A stretch of 64,000 nucleotides of DNA from Botrimarina hoheduenensis (lineage in GTDB: Bacteria > Planctomycetota > Planctomycetia > Pirellulales > Lacipirellulaceae), in NCBI RefSeq assembly GCF_007859815.1, contig NZ_SJPH01000002.1, positions 466,285 through 530,284 of the forward strand, given 5' to 3'. This document shows positions 16,506 through 26,314 of this stretch, in pieces; the stretch's first letter is position 1, and every line of letters starts with the position of its first letter. The notes below the pieces were generated by a model. That model was not told where the DNA came from and searched no databases. It was given only the letters and a program-made list of their open reading frames with translations. The position numbers and the translations under genes were made by a program.

Positions 16506-18077
16506 ATGAATCGCTACCACCTCGTTGCCCTTATCGGGCTGGCACTCATGGGAGATGCCAGCGCTGCGCCGCGGCCCAACTTCGTGTTCATCATGAGCGA
16601 TGACCACGCTTATCAGGCGGTCAGCGCCTACGGGCACGGCCTGAACGAGACGCCCCAGATTGACCGGTTGGCCAGCGAGGGGATCCGCTTCGATCGCTGT
16701 TACGTCGCCAACTCGATCTGCGGGCCGAGCCGCGCTTGTTTGCTCACCGGCAAGCACAGCCACGCGAACGGCGTGCTCGACAACTTCACCGAGTTCGACG
16801 GCGCGCAGTGGACGTTTCCGAAGTCGCTCCGTCAGGCGGGCTATCAGACCGCGATCATTGGCAAGTGGCATCTGAAGTCGGACCCGACGGGCTTCGATCA
16901 TTGGGACATTCTTCCGGGCCAGGGCAAGTACTATCGGCCCGACTTCCGCACAGCGGAGGGCCTGCGCGCGATCGATGGCTATGTGACCCACGTGACGACC
17001 GATCTGGCGATCGAGTGGCTGGAAGGGGCCGCGGGCCCCGGCGGGCCGGGCCGGGCGGAAGACAAGCCGTTCTTGTTGATTCTCAACCAGAAGGCCCCCC
17101 ATAGGCCGTGGGACCCGGCTCCCGAACACCTTGAAACCTTTGCCGGCCGCACGATCGCCGAACCCGCAACCCTGCTAGACGACTACGCCACCCGCACCAC
17201 CGCGCCGCGGACGGCCGAGATGCGGATCGCCGACCACATGCGCGTCGATCGCGACGTAAAGGCGTGGGCTCGTGACAGCAACCATCGGGAATGGCTTTAC
17301 AAACACATGTCGGACGAAGATCGGGCCGCGTGGGAACGTGTCATCGATCGGCGTGCCGAGGAGCTTGCCGCCGCCAATCTCCAGGGTGCCGACCGCACGC
17401 GGTGGATCTGGCGTCACTACATGGAAGACTACCTGGCTTGTATCGCGAGCGTTGATGAAGGGGTTGGCCGGGTGCTTGATTGGTTGGACGCGGCCGATCT
17501 CAACGACAATACGGTAGTGGTTTACACGAGCGATCAAGGGTTCTACTTGGGAGAGCACGGCTGGTTCGACAAGCGGTTCATGTACGAGCAGTCGCTTCGT
17601 ACGCCGATGGTGCTGCGCTGGCCCGCGGGCGTGGCGAGCCCGGGCCGCAGCGAAACGCGGATCGTTTCGAACCTTGATTTCGCGCCCACCTTTTTGGAAC
17701 TGGCCGGCGCTGAAGCGGATCCCACCCTGCACGGCGAGAGCATGGTGCCGCTGCTGACGGATCCGTCGGGCGATGGGCCGAGCACTCCCGGGCGAGATAT
17801 TTTCTATTACCACTACCACGAAGGGCCGACACGCGATCACGCCGTCGAGCGCCACGATGGGGTGACGGACGGGACTCACAAGCTCATCTGCTTTTACGAC
17901 CTGGGCGAATGGGAGCTCTACGACCTCAGCACCGACCCCGATGAGATGCTCAATCGGTATGAAGACCCCGCCTATCAGAGCGAGCGTGAGCGGCTCACGC
18001 AGCGGCTTTTAAGCGAGCGAAATCGCTTGGGGGTGGTCGTGCCGCAAACGGTCCCGACCGAGCAGCCGGCCCTGTAA
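16506..18077 (+). CDS. Secreted sulfatase (arylsulfatase family)
   Basis: A 523-residue exported sulfatase. The signal peptide ends near ASAAP. RPNFVFIMSDDHAYQ supplies the first metal-binding aspartates. C72 in the motif NSICGPSRA is the cysteine converted to formylglycine (C-x-P-S-R), which marks a type I (S1) sulfatase. KWHLKSDP and TSDQGFYLGEHGWFDKR are further family blocks. The C-terminus (LYDLSTDPDEMLN) matches the DUF4976 cap. It would remove sulfate esters from a sulfated glycan in the periplasm and needs a formylglycine-generating enzyme encoded elsewhere. Together with the GH29 fucosidase and L-fucose pathway nearby, a fucose-containing sulfated polysaccharide is a reasonable guess at the substrate. 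Confidence 0.94.
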   Translation: MNRYHLVALIGLALMGDASAAPRPNFVFIMSDDHAYQAVSAYGHGLNETPQIDRLASEGIRFDRCYVANSICGPSRACLLTGKHSHANGVLDNFTEFDGAQWTFPKSLRQAGYQTAIIGKWHLKSDPTGFDHWDILPGQGKYYRPDFRTAEGLRAIDGYVTHVTTDLAIEWLEGAAGPGGPGRAEDKPFLLILNQKAPHRPWDPAPEHLETFAGRTIAEPATLLDDYATRTTAPRTAEMRIADHMRVDRDVKAWARDSNHREWLYKHMSDEDRAAWERVIDRRAEELAAANLQGADRTRWIWRHYMEDYLACIASVDEGVGRVLDWLDAADLNDNTVVVYTSDQGFYLGEHGWFDKRFMYEQSLRTPMVLRWPAGVASPGRSETRIVSNLDFAPTFLELAGAEADPTLHGESMVPLLTDPSGDGPSTPGRDIFYYHYHEGPTRDHAVERHDGVTDGTHKLICFYDLGEWELYDLSTDPDEMLNRYEDPAYQSERERLTQRLLSERNRLGVVVPQTVPTEQPAL

Positions 18078-18112
18078 CGCCGTTGCTGCCGCGGCACGAA
18101 GCGTGGGACGGA

Positions 18113-19252
18113 TTACGGCAGCGAGCCGATGTCTTCCCCTTTCATGGTGGACAGGTTGTGGAACACCCCGATGTCGGTGTCACGCGTCAGGGAGTGAACC
18201 GATCCATCGACCAGCGTGAACTGGGTAACGCCGCCGCCGTGTAGCGAGCCGAAGTGACGCCAGTGGGTTTGGTAGCGTGACTCGGGCAGGGGGGCACCGT
18301 CTTGGATCGAAACGTCCAGGCCGTAGAACGTGCCGATGCACCCCCATCCGGCCCAAGCGAATCCCTGAGCGAAACCATTCACCGCGTCGCCCGTGAAGGT
18401 GAGCGTGTCGGCAACGGCGGTGCCGATGTTGCCGGGGGCTTCGCCGAACATGAGCGTCTGCGAGGTGCCGTCGATAACGCGTGCCAGCGACGTCTCGCTG
18501 CGGCGGTGGAACACGCCGATCAGTTCGTCGGGCATGCTACGGCCAACGAGCTGCTTGTTACGAACCTCGTCGGAATCGACAACAAACGTGTCGGGGCCGG
18601 CAGAGCCCAGCACGCCCGTCACGCCCGCATAATGGGTGAGCCCCTGCGTGATGACCGCCGGATCGTTGGCCCCCGAACCGGGACTGAGGGCACCGCTAGC
18701 GGCGACGAAGTACATCTTGTCGAGGTAAGCCGCTTGCGGCGGCTCGACCGGTGCCGAGGGGCACAGGTAGGACGCGACCGTGGTCTGAGAGAGCCGCTGA
18801 CGGCGATTGTTATCGAACAGATCGCTGTAATACCAAGTGGCCCCCGACTGGGCACCAAGCGGATAATCTTCAGTGAACTGATCGAAGAGAGTGGCCTCTT
18901 CCACGTAGGGCAGCAGGTACACCATCACGCCGATTCCCTGATTGATCCGTCCGCCCAAAGCGGGCGGGTCTTGCGGGCGAGCGGGGCGCTGGAAGTCCAC
19001 GCTGCCAAGGTAACCGGGGGGGAGTGCTTGTCGGGCCGACTCGTAATTTAGCGCCGCCAGGCCGAGCTGACGCAGGTTGTTGGTGCAGGCGCTGCGTCGG
19101 GCTGCTTCGCGAGCCGCTTGCACGGCTGGCAGGAGCATCGCCACCAGGATGCCGATAATGGCGATCACCACCAAGAGCTCCACGAGCGTGAAGCCGTGTG
19201 CTCGCCGGGCGGAGGATGTCGAGGTGATCATGCCGCAAAGCTTCTTGCCCAT
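18113..19252 (-). CDS. DUF1559 domain-containing pseudopilin-like protein
   Basis: A 379-residue DUF1559 protein. The start at 19252 is favoured because AAGGA lies about 10 bases upstream. The longer frame would overlap the neighbouring gene, and an internal ATG at 19231 lacks a ribosome binding site. The N-terminus has the prepilin motif [20 protein letters not shown], then [22 protein letters not shown]. The C-terminal motif [14 protein letters not shown] resembles H-X9-DG but with ten residues between His and Asp. It follows the phosphodiesterase-TPR gene on the same strand after 58 bases, so the two may form an operon. Confidence 0.92.
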   Translation of the reverse strand: MGKKLCGMITSTSSARRAHGFTLVELLVVIAIIGILVAMLLPAVQAAREAARRSACTNNLRQLGLAALNYESARQALPPGYLGSVDFQRPARPQDPPALGGRINQGIGVMVYLLPYVEEATLFDQFTEDYPLGAQSGATWYYSDLFDNNRRQRLSQTTVASYLCPSAPVEPPQAAYLDKMYFVAASGALSPGSGANDPAVITQGLTHYAGVTGVLGSAGPDTFVVDSDEVRNKQLVGRSMPDELIGVFHRRSETSLARVIDGTSQTLMFGEAPGNIGTAVADTLTFTGDAVNGFAQGFAWAGWGCIGTFYGLDVSIQDGAPLPESRYQTHWRHFGSLHGGGVTQFTLVDGSVHSLTRDTDIGVFHNLSTMKGEDIGSLP

Positions 19253-19310
19253 GGCTTTATTCCTTACCGACAGCGTGTCGCGAGGGTACTTGAGAGGAAG
19301 TGCGTCGTGG

Positions 19311-21314
19311 TCAGTTGGCGAGGATTCGTTTTGCACGCAGCTCGGCGTCGCGCGCACGTTCAGCGTGGCCGAGATCGTGATAGACACGCGCCAAGGCCTC
19401 GTGTGCCACCTTCATCCCCGGTGCCTGTTTGACGCAGAGCTCCAGGGCCTCGGCGGCGTCGTTTGGCTTGCCAAGTTGTGAGAGCGCTCGCCCGATCAAA
19501 TAGTGGGCCCGGGGCAGGTGATGCACCAGCTCTGCCGCGATCATGGCGTCGTCCAACGCCGCTTGGGGGTCGCCCAGCTCGAGCTTAGCCCGAGCACGAC
19601 CGGTGAAGGCCAAGGGGCTGTCCCCGTCGATCGCCAAGGCCTTTTCGAAGGCGTCGATCGCTTCCGCGTAGCGACCCGTTTCGAGCAGCACCGCGCCGAG
19701 CTTGTTGTGCAGACCTGGTAGCCGGGGCGACGATTCGACGACCTGCCGGAAATGTTCCATGGCGGCCTCGGTATCGCCATCGGCGAATTCCAGCGTGCCG
19801 AGCATCATGTGCGCGCGGGCCGAGTCGGTCGCTTGCTCAGCCAGTTGGCCGAGCACCACTCGCGCACGCCCCCGATCACCAACGCCCAGCAGGCACGAAG
19901 CCAACAGGGTTTGTGCCGCGGTGGTATCTCGCAGCGCTGGATCCAACTCGTCGAGCAGCGCGATCGCCGCGGCGTATTGCTGCGAATCAACCAGCGATTG
20001 AATCAGATTGAAACGGTTGTTGGCGATCGTGTCGCGGACGGTTTGTTCGGAATCTTCGCTGGGAGCCTCGACATATCCTAATGCGACCAGCTGCTCGAGC
20101 GCGGCTCGTGACTCGACCGGATCAATCCGCATCTCGGCAGGGTGCAGGCCACACTCTCCGCTGATCTCTTCCCACGATTCGATGCGGGGCAGCGGGGTCG
20201 TTTCCTGAAGGATTTCGGCGAGCACTCGCCCCGGCATATCGTACGCGGCGGGAAGACCGAGTAGTTGCAGAACGGTCGGAGCGATATCGAGCAAGCCCGC
20301 GCCATAGAGCCTCGACCCCTCTTGGATTCCAGGGCCTTGAGCGGCGAACACACCGAAGGGTCGATGCCATTCGACAGGTCCCGACTGCCCTTCACGCGGA
20401 TCGGGACGCAAGTGATCGTTGTAGTAGCCATGGTCGCTGATGAGCAGCACCGCGGTATCGTCGCCCACGAGGTCGAGCAGCGTTTGGAGCATCATGTCGT
20501 GGAAGCGATACGCTCCCACCATACAATGCTGATAGGCCTCGAAGTCCTCTGCAGAAACCTGCTCCATCTTGGGCGGATGGAACTCCATAAACTCGTGGCC
20601 AAAGCGATCGATTCCCTCGTAGTAGACCGCCGCGAAGTCCCAATCGTCTTGAGTCAGCAGGTGCGTTGCAGCAGCATGCACGGTGGCTGTCTGTGCGAGC
20701 AGGTGCTGCAGCTTGCCGAGACGGTGCCCTTCGTTATCGAGGAGCTTCTGGGCGTTGGGGATGAAGGGCAGAATCGCCGTGGCGTCGATCTCATGCGCCC
20801 CCACCCGTAGCGGTGCGAGTTCAGAAGTTCGCTCTACCGGATGAACGCTGCGAGAAGGGGGCGGGGTTGGTACGCCCGCTTCCAAGCGAAATTGCTCAAA
20901 CTGATTCGAGACCATCGTTCCCTGAATCGGCTCGGTGGGGTGCGATGCGTACCATCCCACCACGTGCGAACGCAGGCCCGCGTGCGTGAGCATGTTCCAC
21001 AGCGCCTTTACTCGACGGCTGGTGCTCTGCACCGGTCGGATGCCGGCCCCCTCGGGGTCCGGCTCGGTAAACCCGTGCACTCCGTGCTGTTCAGCGCGCT
21101 TGCCGGTCGCGATGCTATTCCACAGCATCGGCGAAAGAATCGGCCGCAGTGTTGCGAGGTTACCCCACACGCCGCGGTTCATCATCTGCTCTAGGGTCGG
21201 CATCAAGCCGCGGTCAACGAGCGGATGGATCATCTGCCAGTCGGCGGCGTCCCAACCAACCAGCAGCACGCGACGCGGAGAATTCGGCGAGACGCTCCTC
21301 GCGGGCGTCTTCAC
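19311..21314 (-). CDS. Alkaline-phosphatase-superfamily phosphodiesterase fused to TPR repeats
   Basis: A 667-residue protein in two parts. Residues ~15-370 are a type I phosphodiesterase/nucleotide pyrophosphatase-like domain of the alkaline phosphatase superfamily (PF01663). [15 protein letters not shown] holds the first metal aspartate and [12 protein letters not shown] the later Asp-His pair. Residues ~430-667 are tetratricopeptide repeats ([28 protein letters not shown] and similar). There is no obvious signal peptide, so a cytoplasmic location is likely. The substrate is unknown. Its ATG overlaps the stop of the upstream PEP-CTERM gene by four bases, which indicates translational coupling. 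Such AP-TPR fusions are seen in bacteria but have no settled function. Confidence 0.85.
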   Translation of the reverse strand: MKTPARSVSPNSPRRVLLVGWDAADWQMIHPLVDRGLMPTLEQMMNRGVWGNLATLRPILSPMLWNSIATGKRAEQHGVHGFTEPDPEGAGIRPVQSTSRRVKALWNMLTHAGLRSHVVGWYASHPTEPIQGTMVSNQFEQFRLEAGVPTPPPSRSVHPVERTSELAPLRVGAHEIDATAILPFIPNAQKLLDNEGHRLGKLQHLLAQTATVHAAATHLLTQDDWDFAAVYYEGIDRFGHEFMEFHPPKMEQVSAEDFEAYQHCMVGAYRFHDMMLQTLLDLVGDDTAVLLISDHGYYNDHLRPDPREGQSGPVEWHRPFGVFAAQGPGIQEGSRLYGAGLLDIAPTVLQLLGLPAAYDMPGRVLAEILQETTPLPRIESWEEISGECGLHPAEMRIDPVESRAALEQLVALGYVEAPSEDSEQTVRDTIANNRFNLIQSLVDSQQYAAAIALLDELDPALRDTTAAQTLLASCLLGVGDRGRARVVLGQLAEQATDSARAHMMLGTLEFADGDTEAAMEHFRQVVESSPRLPGLHNKLGAVLLETGRYAEAIDAFEKALAIDGDSPLAFTGRARAKLELGDPQAALDDAMIAAELVHHLPRAHYLIGRALSQLGKPNDAAEALELCVKQAPGMKVAHEALARVYHDLGHAERARDAELRAKRILAN

Positions 21315-22183
21315 CGTCCGGGCTCCGTATGCTTTGCCAATCGCTGCTCACGTGTCGCTTGCCGTCCGCGGCGGAGTGTGGCTAGCCCTACGGCTCCCGC
21401 AGCGAGCAGGCCGAGCGTCGTCGGCTCGGGAACGCTGCTAGACGAAACGCTCAAAGGGGGGAAGCCATAAGCGGCTTGCCACTCGAGATAGTCCAACGGA
21501 GTAATGGCACCGTCGGCGTCTCCGTCCGCCCGGAGGTCGGAGGTGCTGTCCAGCGTGTCTCGCCAGACGGTGTAGTCGGCAACGTCGACTAGGCCGTCAT
21601 CGTTGAAGTCTCCTTTGGCGATCTGTCCGGCGCGGATCCCTTCGCCAGGGGTGTTGTTGTACGCCCAATCGTTGATGACAAACGTCCCGCCAGCGTTGTC
21701 GATCGTGACCCTGACCCAACCGTAATGGGCCGTCGCGTTGATCGGGAACGACATCCCCAGGAAAGCCCCGACCGCGTTATTGAACTCGGCGTTGGGGTTC
21801 GTGGTGCCGTAAGCCATCGAGCCGACATTGATCCCCGGTGTAACGGTCGCAGCGTCGATCACGTCGCCCGTGCTGAGGGCACGGGCGTAGGCGATACCGT
21901 TGGGCACGAGTTGCTTGGCGACCAGCAAACCCGGGAAATACTGGACGTTAGCCCCTTGGTAGGGTTTACCACCAAAGACATAGTTTTTCAGCAGCACGTC
22001 GTTGTAGTAATCGCCGTCGAGATCGAGTGTCTGCGAGTTGAACTGGGCGATCGCGATGTCTTGCGGACCCGACCAAATGATCTGCGCTTCGGCTTGCGAA
22101 CTGGCAAGTGTCGCGGCGGCACCCGCGGCAAGGGAGTAAGCGGTGTGCCTCGGTAGGGCGTCGGTAGCTCGATTACGCGACAT
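21311..22183 (-). CDS. PEP-CTERM exported protein with inserted dockerin-like repeat (paralogue A)
   Basis: A 290-residue protein of unknown function. The N-terminus (SLAAGAAATLASSQAEA) is a signal-like hydrophobic stretch. The body has IIWSGPQDIAIAQFNSQ, LLKNYVFGGKPYQGANV and HYGWVRVTIDNAGG blocks shared with the next gene (22300-22944). Unlike that paralogue, it carries a dockerin-like pair (GDFNDDGLVDVADY, then DADGAITPLDY) between the body and the PEP-CTERM tail (VPEPTTLGLLA). A basic extension of about 20 residues follows the tail. Its stop overlaps the start of the phosphodiesterase-TPR gene by four bases. Confidence 0.8.
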   Translation of the reverse strand: MSRNRATDALPRHTAYSLAAGAAATLASSQAEAQIIWSGPQDIAIAQFNSQTLDLDGDYYNDVLLKNYVFGGKPYQGANVQYFPGLLVAKQLVPNGIAYARALSTGDVIDAATVTPGINVGSMAYGTTNPNAEFNNAVGAFLGMSFPINATAHYGWVRVTIDNAGGTFVINDWAYNNTPGEGIRAGQIAKGDFNDDGLVDVADYTVWRDTLDSTSDLRADGDADGAITPLDYLEWQAAYGFPPLSVSSSSVPEPTTLGLLAAGAVGLATLRRGRQATREQRLAKHTEPGR

Positions 22184-22216
22184 GGGATTACGTGCTCAGT
22201 TGCGAGGTGAACAGAA

Positions 22217-22259
22217 CGGGGGCACGTCGCTCGCACAGGACGAGTGAGACGTGCCCCCG
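22217..22259 (-). terminator. Hairpin between the two paralogues
   Basis: A perfect 12-bp outer stem (CGGGGGCACGTC at 22217-22228 and its complement at 22248-22259) has extra pairing inside. It lies after the stop of the 22300 gene and before the start at 22183. Only a weak T-rich run follows on the minus strand. Confidence 0.7.
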
Positions 22260-22299
22260 CATGAAATTAAAGTGATTTCGCAGTGTTGGACTGGTGATC

Positions 22300-22944
22300 T
22301 CAGCTGCTGCGGCGGCGACGCAGAGCAGCGACTCCCGCGGCTCCGGCGGCGAGCAGCCCCAGCGAGCCGGGCTCGGGGATCTGGCCGGCGAGCAGGCCCT
22401 CGCCAGGGGTGCTGTTGTAGGCCCAGTCGTTGATCACAAACGTTCCACCGGCGTTGTCGATCGTGACACGGATCCAACCGAAGTGACTCATTCCGTTGAT
22501 GGGAAACTCGAGTCCGAGGAACGCTCCGACAGCGTTGTCGAACTGGGAATTAGGATTGGCTCCGTAAGCGAGCGAGACGGCGAAGGGCCCGCCAGCGGTG
22601 GCCGCGGCATCGATCACGTCGCCATCGGAGAGCGCGGTTGCGTAGCTCAGACCGGCGTTGAAGCCGACAACTTTGCCGGGGAAGAAGTTAACCGTCGCCC
22701 CTTGATAGTTACCACCAAAGACGTAGTTCTTCAGCAAGATGTCGTTGTAGGCGTCGCCATCCAGATTAAGGTCTTGCGAGCTGAATTGCGCGATCGGCAG
22801 GTCTTGAACCCCCGAGTAAACGACCGCTGCGTTGGCTTCGGCTCCGACCGCGGCAGCGGCGGCTCCGGCGGCGATCGAGTAGGCAACTTTCTGAGCGGTA
22901 GCTTTGCTCGCCTGGGGCGTAGCGGCGGTCTTCTTCGCGGTCAT
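22300..22944 (-). CDS. PEP-CTERM exported protein (paralogue B)
   Basis: A 214-residue protein of unknown function and a clear paralogue of the 21311-22183 product: the blocks YSGVQDLPIAQFSSQDLNLDG, LLKNYVFGGNYQGATV and GWVRVTIDNAGGTF match one to one. The start at 22944 is preceded by GAGGAA and begins MTAKKTAATPQASKA, followed by a hydrophobic AAGAAAAAVGAEANA export segment. It ends in IPEPGSLGLLAAGAAGVAALRRR, a PEP-CTERM tail, and lacks the dockerin-like insert of its neighbour. The two genes are adjacent and in the same direction, so tandem duplication is the simplest origin. Confidence 0.8.
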   Translation of the reverse strand: MTAKKTAATPQASKATAQKVAYSIAAGAAAAAVGAEANAAVVYSGVQDLPIAQFSSQDLNLDGDAYNDILLKNYVFGGNYQGATVNFFPGKVVGFNAGLSYATALSDGDVIDAAATAGGPFAVSLAYGANPNSQFDNAVGAFLGLEFPINGMSHFGWIRVTIDNAGGTFVINDWAYNSTPGEGLLAGQIPEPGSLGLLAAGAAGVAALRRRRSS

Positions 22945-23195
22945 GAGCGGTTCCTCAAAGATGGAGCTGTGGCCTGCGACAGGCCTTGAACGATGTTCTT
23001 GCCCACCAAGGGGCATACTGAAAACACAGAGACAGGCGGTAGGCCGCGGCATGTCCTTTAGGGGAGGGACGCCTAGGGCGATGGAGGGAGGGCTTCGGGA
23101 AGCTTTTCACCGCCTGATGAAAGCCTCTGCAGGCAGTGATTACTATAGTTTCGCCCTCACGCCTCCGCAACAAACCGGGCGTACAATTTTTTCGC

Positions 23196-24644
23196 CTAAG
23201 AATGCGGCCCCCGACAGCCGTGGCGGCTGCGTTTTCCCGCCATGAAAGTCAAGCTGACGCAAGCAATTAGCAGGCTTGCCGGCTCAGGAACGGCGACCGA
23301 AGACCCCGCCAAGAAAAAGGCGATAGCCCACCGAAAGTAGTCGTCCTGATCAACAATCCCGTCGATGTCGGCATCGGCCCGAAGATCGGCCGTGCTATCG
23401 AGCGTGTCACGCCACACCGTGTAGTCCGCGACATCCACGAATCCGTCGTTGTTGAAATCGCCTTCCACGGAGGTGTCGATCAAAGTCACGTCAAGCCGGT
23501 AGAGCTGCGTGGTGGTCGTGACGCCGCTAAGCTGAATCGTGTAGTCGCCGGCGGACGGGAGCGCGAAAGTGATTGCCTCGGCTTGGCCCAGACCGCCGGC
23601 GGAAGATTCTGCTATCTGCTGGTCGCCGCTGTAGAGGGCGAGCGACAAGTCGCCCGCTTGGGCGGCGTTGATGGCGGTAAAGGGGCCGCTGGAAGCGATC
23701 CGCTGATTGTAGAACGCGCCGACGGGGGTCAACGTGAGTTGCACCTCGGACGATCGCGTCGTCGTGAAGCGATAGAAGTCGTTGTCTGACGAGTTGTGGA
23801 TGCTGAGGAAGTCAACTTCCGTGGGAAGCACGGTTTGACTCGAATCGGCGTCTTGCCCGACAGATATTGGTGTATCGAAAGGCAGAAGGCCGAGCGGGGT
23901 CGCGGTCGCGAGCGAATCGTTGCCTCCGTCTTTCTCGAGCGGATCGCCGTACAGAAACTGTGCGCCACGGATATCATCTTGCTGCGGGCCATCCACATCG
24001 GTTGTGGGTTGCGGCTCCATCAAGATGATCGAGCTGGTTGAGTTCAGGTGGCCCAGACCCAGGGCATGGCCGATCTCGTGCGTAAGCGTGTTACGCAGCC
24101 GGACCGACACACCGGCAGGATTGCCGAAGTAGCCGGCGTCGATGGTGTCGAGGACGATGTCACCGTTGTCGGGTTGGAGCGCATAGGCGGCGGTCCCTAG
24201 AGTGAAGTCGGAAGCGTCGATCATCGTTCCCGCCAGGCGTATGTCGGCGCGCACGCCAAGCTGGCCTTGCAGAACGCTGTGCGTCGCACCGTCGTCGTTG
24301 GGCTCGTAGACAAAGCGCACGCCGCTCGTTTCGCTCCATCGATCGAAAGAAGACTGGAGCAATGAAAACCAAGGGCGCTCACTGAATGATGCGCCACCGC
24401 CACCGTACCAGGCATCGAGCGATGCAATCAGATTGCTCGGCTGGTTGATCCCGGGTTGCACGTTGGCGATCATCGTTCCGTCGCCGACAATCCCCCAGGT
24501 GAGGGTGATCGGCTCACCGGTCGAACCGGTCAAGCCATCGGTCGCGGTGAACAGCCACCGATCGTTGTTGTTGTAGGCTGCCGCCGACTCCAGCAGGCCG
24601 AGGCTGAATAGCACCGTAAGCAATCGTAGCGATAGTTTGGGCAT
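23196..24644 (-). CDS. Secreted matrixin-like zinc metalloprotease with dockerin-like repeat and PEP-CTERM
   Basis: A 482-residue exported protease. The start at 24644 gives MPKLSLRLLTVLFSLGLLESAAA as a signal peptide. Residues ~30-240 resemble the matrixin/M10 catalytic domain, with the extended zinc motif HEIGHALGLGH (H189, H193, H199). A Ca/PPC-like beta domain follows (~260-410, with AEAITFALPSAGDYTIQLSG). Next come a dockerin-like pair (GDFNNDGFVDVADY, then DADIDGIVDQDDY) and a C-terminal hydrophobic tail after VPEPASL. It would degrade protein outside the cell or on the surface. It is divergent from the fucosidase gene across a 317-base gap. The exact family within metzincins is not certain. 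Confidence 0.85.
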   Translation of the reverse strand: MPKLSLRLLTVLFSLGLLESAAAYNNNDRWLFTATDGLTGSTGEPITLTWGIVGDGTMIANVQPGINQPSNLIASLDAWYGGGGASFSERPWFSLLQSSFDRWSETSGVRFVYEPNDDGATHSVLQGQLGVRADIRLAGTMIDASDFTLGTAAYALQPDNGDIVLDTIDAGYFGNPAGVSVRLRNTLTHEIGHALGLGHLNSTSSIILMEPQPTTDVDGPQQDDIRGAQFLYGDPLEKDGGNDSLATATPLGLLPFDTPISVGQDADSSQTVLPTEVDFLSIHNSSDNDFYRFTTTRSSEVQLTLTPVGAFYNQRIASSGPFTAINAAQAGDLSLALYSGDQQIAESSAGGLGQAEAITFALPSAGDYTIQLSGVTTTTQLYRLDVTLIDTSVEGDFNNDGFVDVADYTVWRDTLDSTADLRADADIDGIVDQDDYFRWAIAFFLAGSSVAVPEPASLLIACVSLTFMAGKRSRHGCRGPHS

Positions 24645-24961
24645 CGTAAAATCAGGTCGTCGGGTCGAGCGCCGCTGAAGGGGCTCGGTCCTCGTGGACC
24701 GAGGAGTCACGCAAATCGAATTTCGGCGACCTTCAGGATTTCACGCCGGCGAAGGCGGTGCAAGCGAGATTCGGTCGGTTGCGCGACCAATCGGCCGAGT
24801 TCGTGCTATTCTGCGGGGGATCGATCGATAGTCACCCCTTATTTTCTGGAAACGGAGGCAAGTCGGCTACTGCAATGCCCTCCGACCTGACGTCAGAGAC
24901 CGCTTCGCATGTCTTCTTGCTAGGACTCTTCTCACGACTCTTTTTTTGAGGCTTGCAGGTG
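24645..24961. other. Divergent promoter region, protease/fucosidase
   Basis: This 317-base gap separates two divergent genes. The open frame at 24758-24949 shows no family signature and no export signal, so it was not called. No match to the LacI-type operator was found; TGCAAGCGAGATTC at 24760 shares only the left half. A T-rich run precedes the fucosidase start. Confidence 0.4.
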
Positions 24962-26296
24962 ATGACTAAGGCTTTCTCGAGCGCGATTTTGTTCGCCGCA
25001 ACGCTTGCTCTGTGCCTATCGCCACTGGTCGTTCGAGCCGCCTCGCCCGAAGAGCACGACGCGCGAATGGCTTGGTGGCGCGACGCCCGCTTCGGAATGT
25101 TCATCCATTGGGGGCTGTACGCCATTCCTGCTGGAGAATGGAACGGCAAGCCGGTGCCGGGAATCGGCGAATGGATCTTGGCCAAGGGCAATATCCCGCT
25201 GGCCGACTATGTGCCGCTGGCCAAGCAGTTCAACCCGACCGGGTACGATCCCCAAGAATGGGCCCAGATCGCCGCGGACGCGGGAATCAAATACGTCGTG
25301 ATCACCTCGAAGCATCACGACGGCTTCTGCCTGTTCGACACGGCCGCCACCGACTGGGACGTGGTCGATGCAACGCCCTACGGCAAAGACCTGCTCGCCC
25401 CGTTGGCGGCCGCGTGCCGCGCGCGAGGAATCCATTTCTGTACCTACTATTCGATCATGGACTGGCACCACCCCAGTCAACGGATCGACTCCGAGAAGCA
25501 TCACAACACGCATATCGACCCCGCGCGTAAGCCAGAGTACATCGCGTACATGAAGCAGCAGCTCCGCGAGTTGCTCGACTCTTGCGACCCCGACGTGCTG
25601 TGGTTCGACGGCGAGTGGGTTGAGTGGTGGACCGAAGCAGACGGCAAAGATCTGTACGCCTATCTGCGTGATCTCAAGCCTTCGCTCATTATCAACAACC
25701 GTGTGGGCAAGGGCCGCAAGGGAATGGAGGGTCTCAATCGCGGGGATCAAGAGTACGCGGGCGATTTCGGCACCCCCGAGCAGCAGATCCCCGAGACGGG
25801 TATTCCCGGTGTCGACTGGGAGTCGTGCATGACGATGAACGACACGTGGGGATTCAAGAAGAATGACCACAATTGGAAGTCCTCGAAGATGCTCATCGAG
25901 CAGCTGATCGATACGTCTTCGAAGGGAGGGAACTATCTGCTGAACGTTGGTCCCACCGCCGAAGGACGCATCCCTGCCCCCAGTGTCGAGCGCTTGGCAG
26001 CCCTTGGGCGGTGGATGCGCGTGAATGGCGAAGCCATCTACGGCTCCGCTGCCAGCCCGATCGCTTCGCCCGATTGGGGGCGTTTTACGGCCAAGCGTGA
26101 GCGCCTGTACGCTCACGTTTTTGAGACACCTGCCAGCGGGCAACTCGTTGTCCCCTGCGCCGCTGAGAACGCTGTGGTCTTGGGGTCCGATGTTGAGGTG
26201 ACGATCGCGGTCGAGGACGCGCAGACCAAAGCGACGCTGCCCGAGCTTGATACCCAGGATGCCCCAACGGTCCTGCTTTTCCAAACGGCTCAGTAG
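24962..26296 (+). CDS. Secreted alpha-L-fucosidase (GH29)
   Basis: A 444-residue exported GH29 enzyme. The ATG at 24962 was chosen over the TTG at 24953; a signal peptide follows ([21 protein letters not shown]). Family blocks are [31 protein letters not shown], and D216 in VLWFDGEW, the probable nucleophile. It would release L-fucose from glycans in the periplasm. The fucose transport and catabolic genes start 1 kb downstream, separated by the opposite-strand AraC regulator. This gene therefore provides the front end of the pathway. Confidence in the family is high; linkage specificity is unknown. Confidence 0.94.
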   Translation: MTKAFSSAILFAATLALCLSPLVVRAASPEEHDARMAWWRDARFGMFIHWGLYAIPAGEWNGKPVPGIGEWILAKGNIPLADYVPLAKQFNPTGYDPQEWAQIAADAGIKYVVITSKHHDGFCLFDTAATDWDVVDATPYGKDLLAPLAAACRARGIHFCTYYSIMDWHHPSQRIDSEKHHNTHIDPARKPEYIAYMKQQLRELLDSCDPDVLWFDGEWVEWWTEADGKDLYAYLRDLKPSLIINNRVGKGRKGMEGLNRGDQEYAGDFGTPEQQIPETGIPGVDWESCMTMNDTWGFKKNDHNWKSSKMLIEQLIDTSSKGGNYLLNVGPTAEGRIPAPSVERLAALGRWMRVNGEAIYGSAASPIASPDWGRFTAKRERLYAHVFETPASGQLVVPCAAENAVVLGSDVEVTIAVEDAQTKATLPELDTQDAPTVLLFQTAQ

Positions 26297-26314
26297 CGCT
26301 GTCCCGGGGCGTGC

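Noticed and set aside
24721..24775. Possible fifth LacI operator (TGCAAGCGAGATTC) upstream of the fucosidase
   Set aside because: Only the left half matches; the right half deviates at several positions, so it is not supported.
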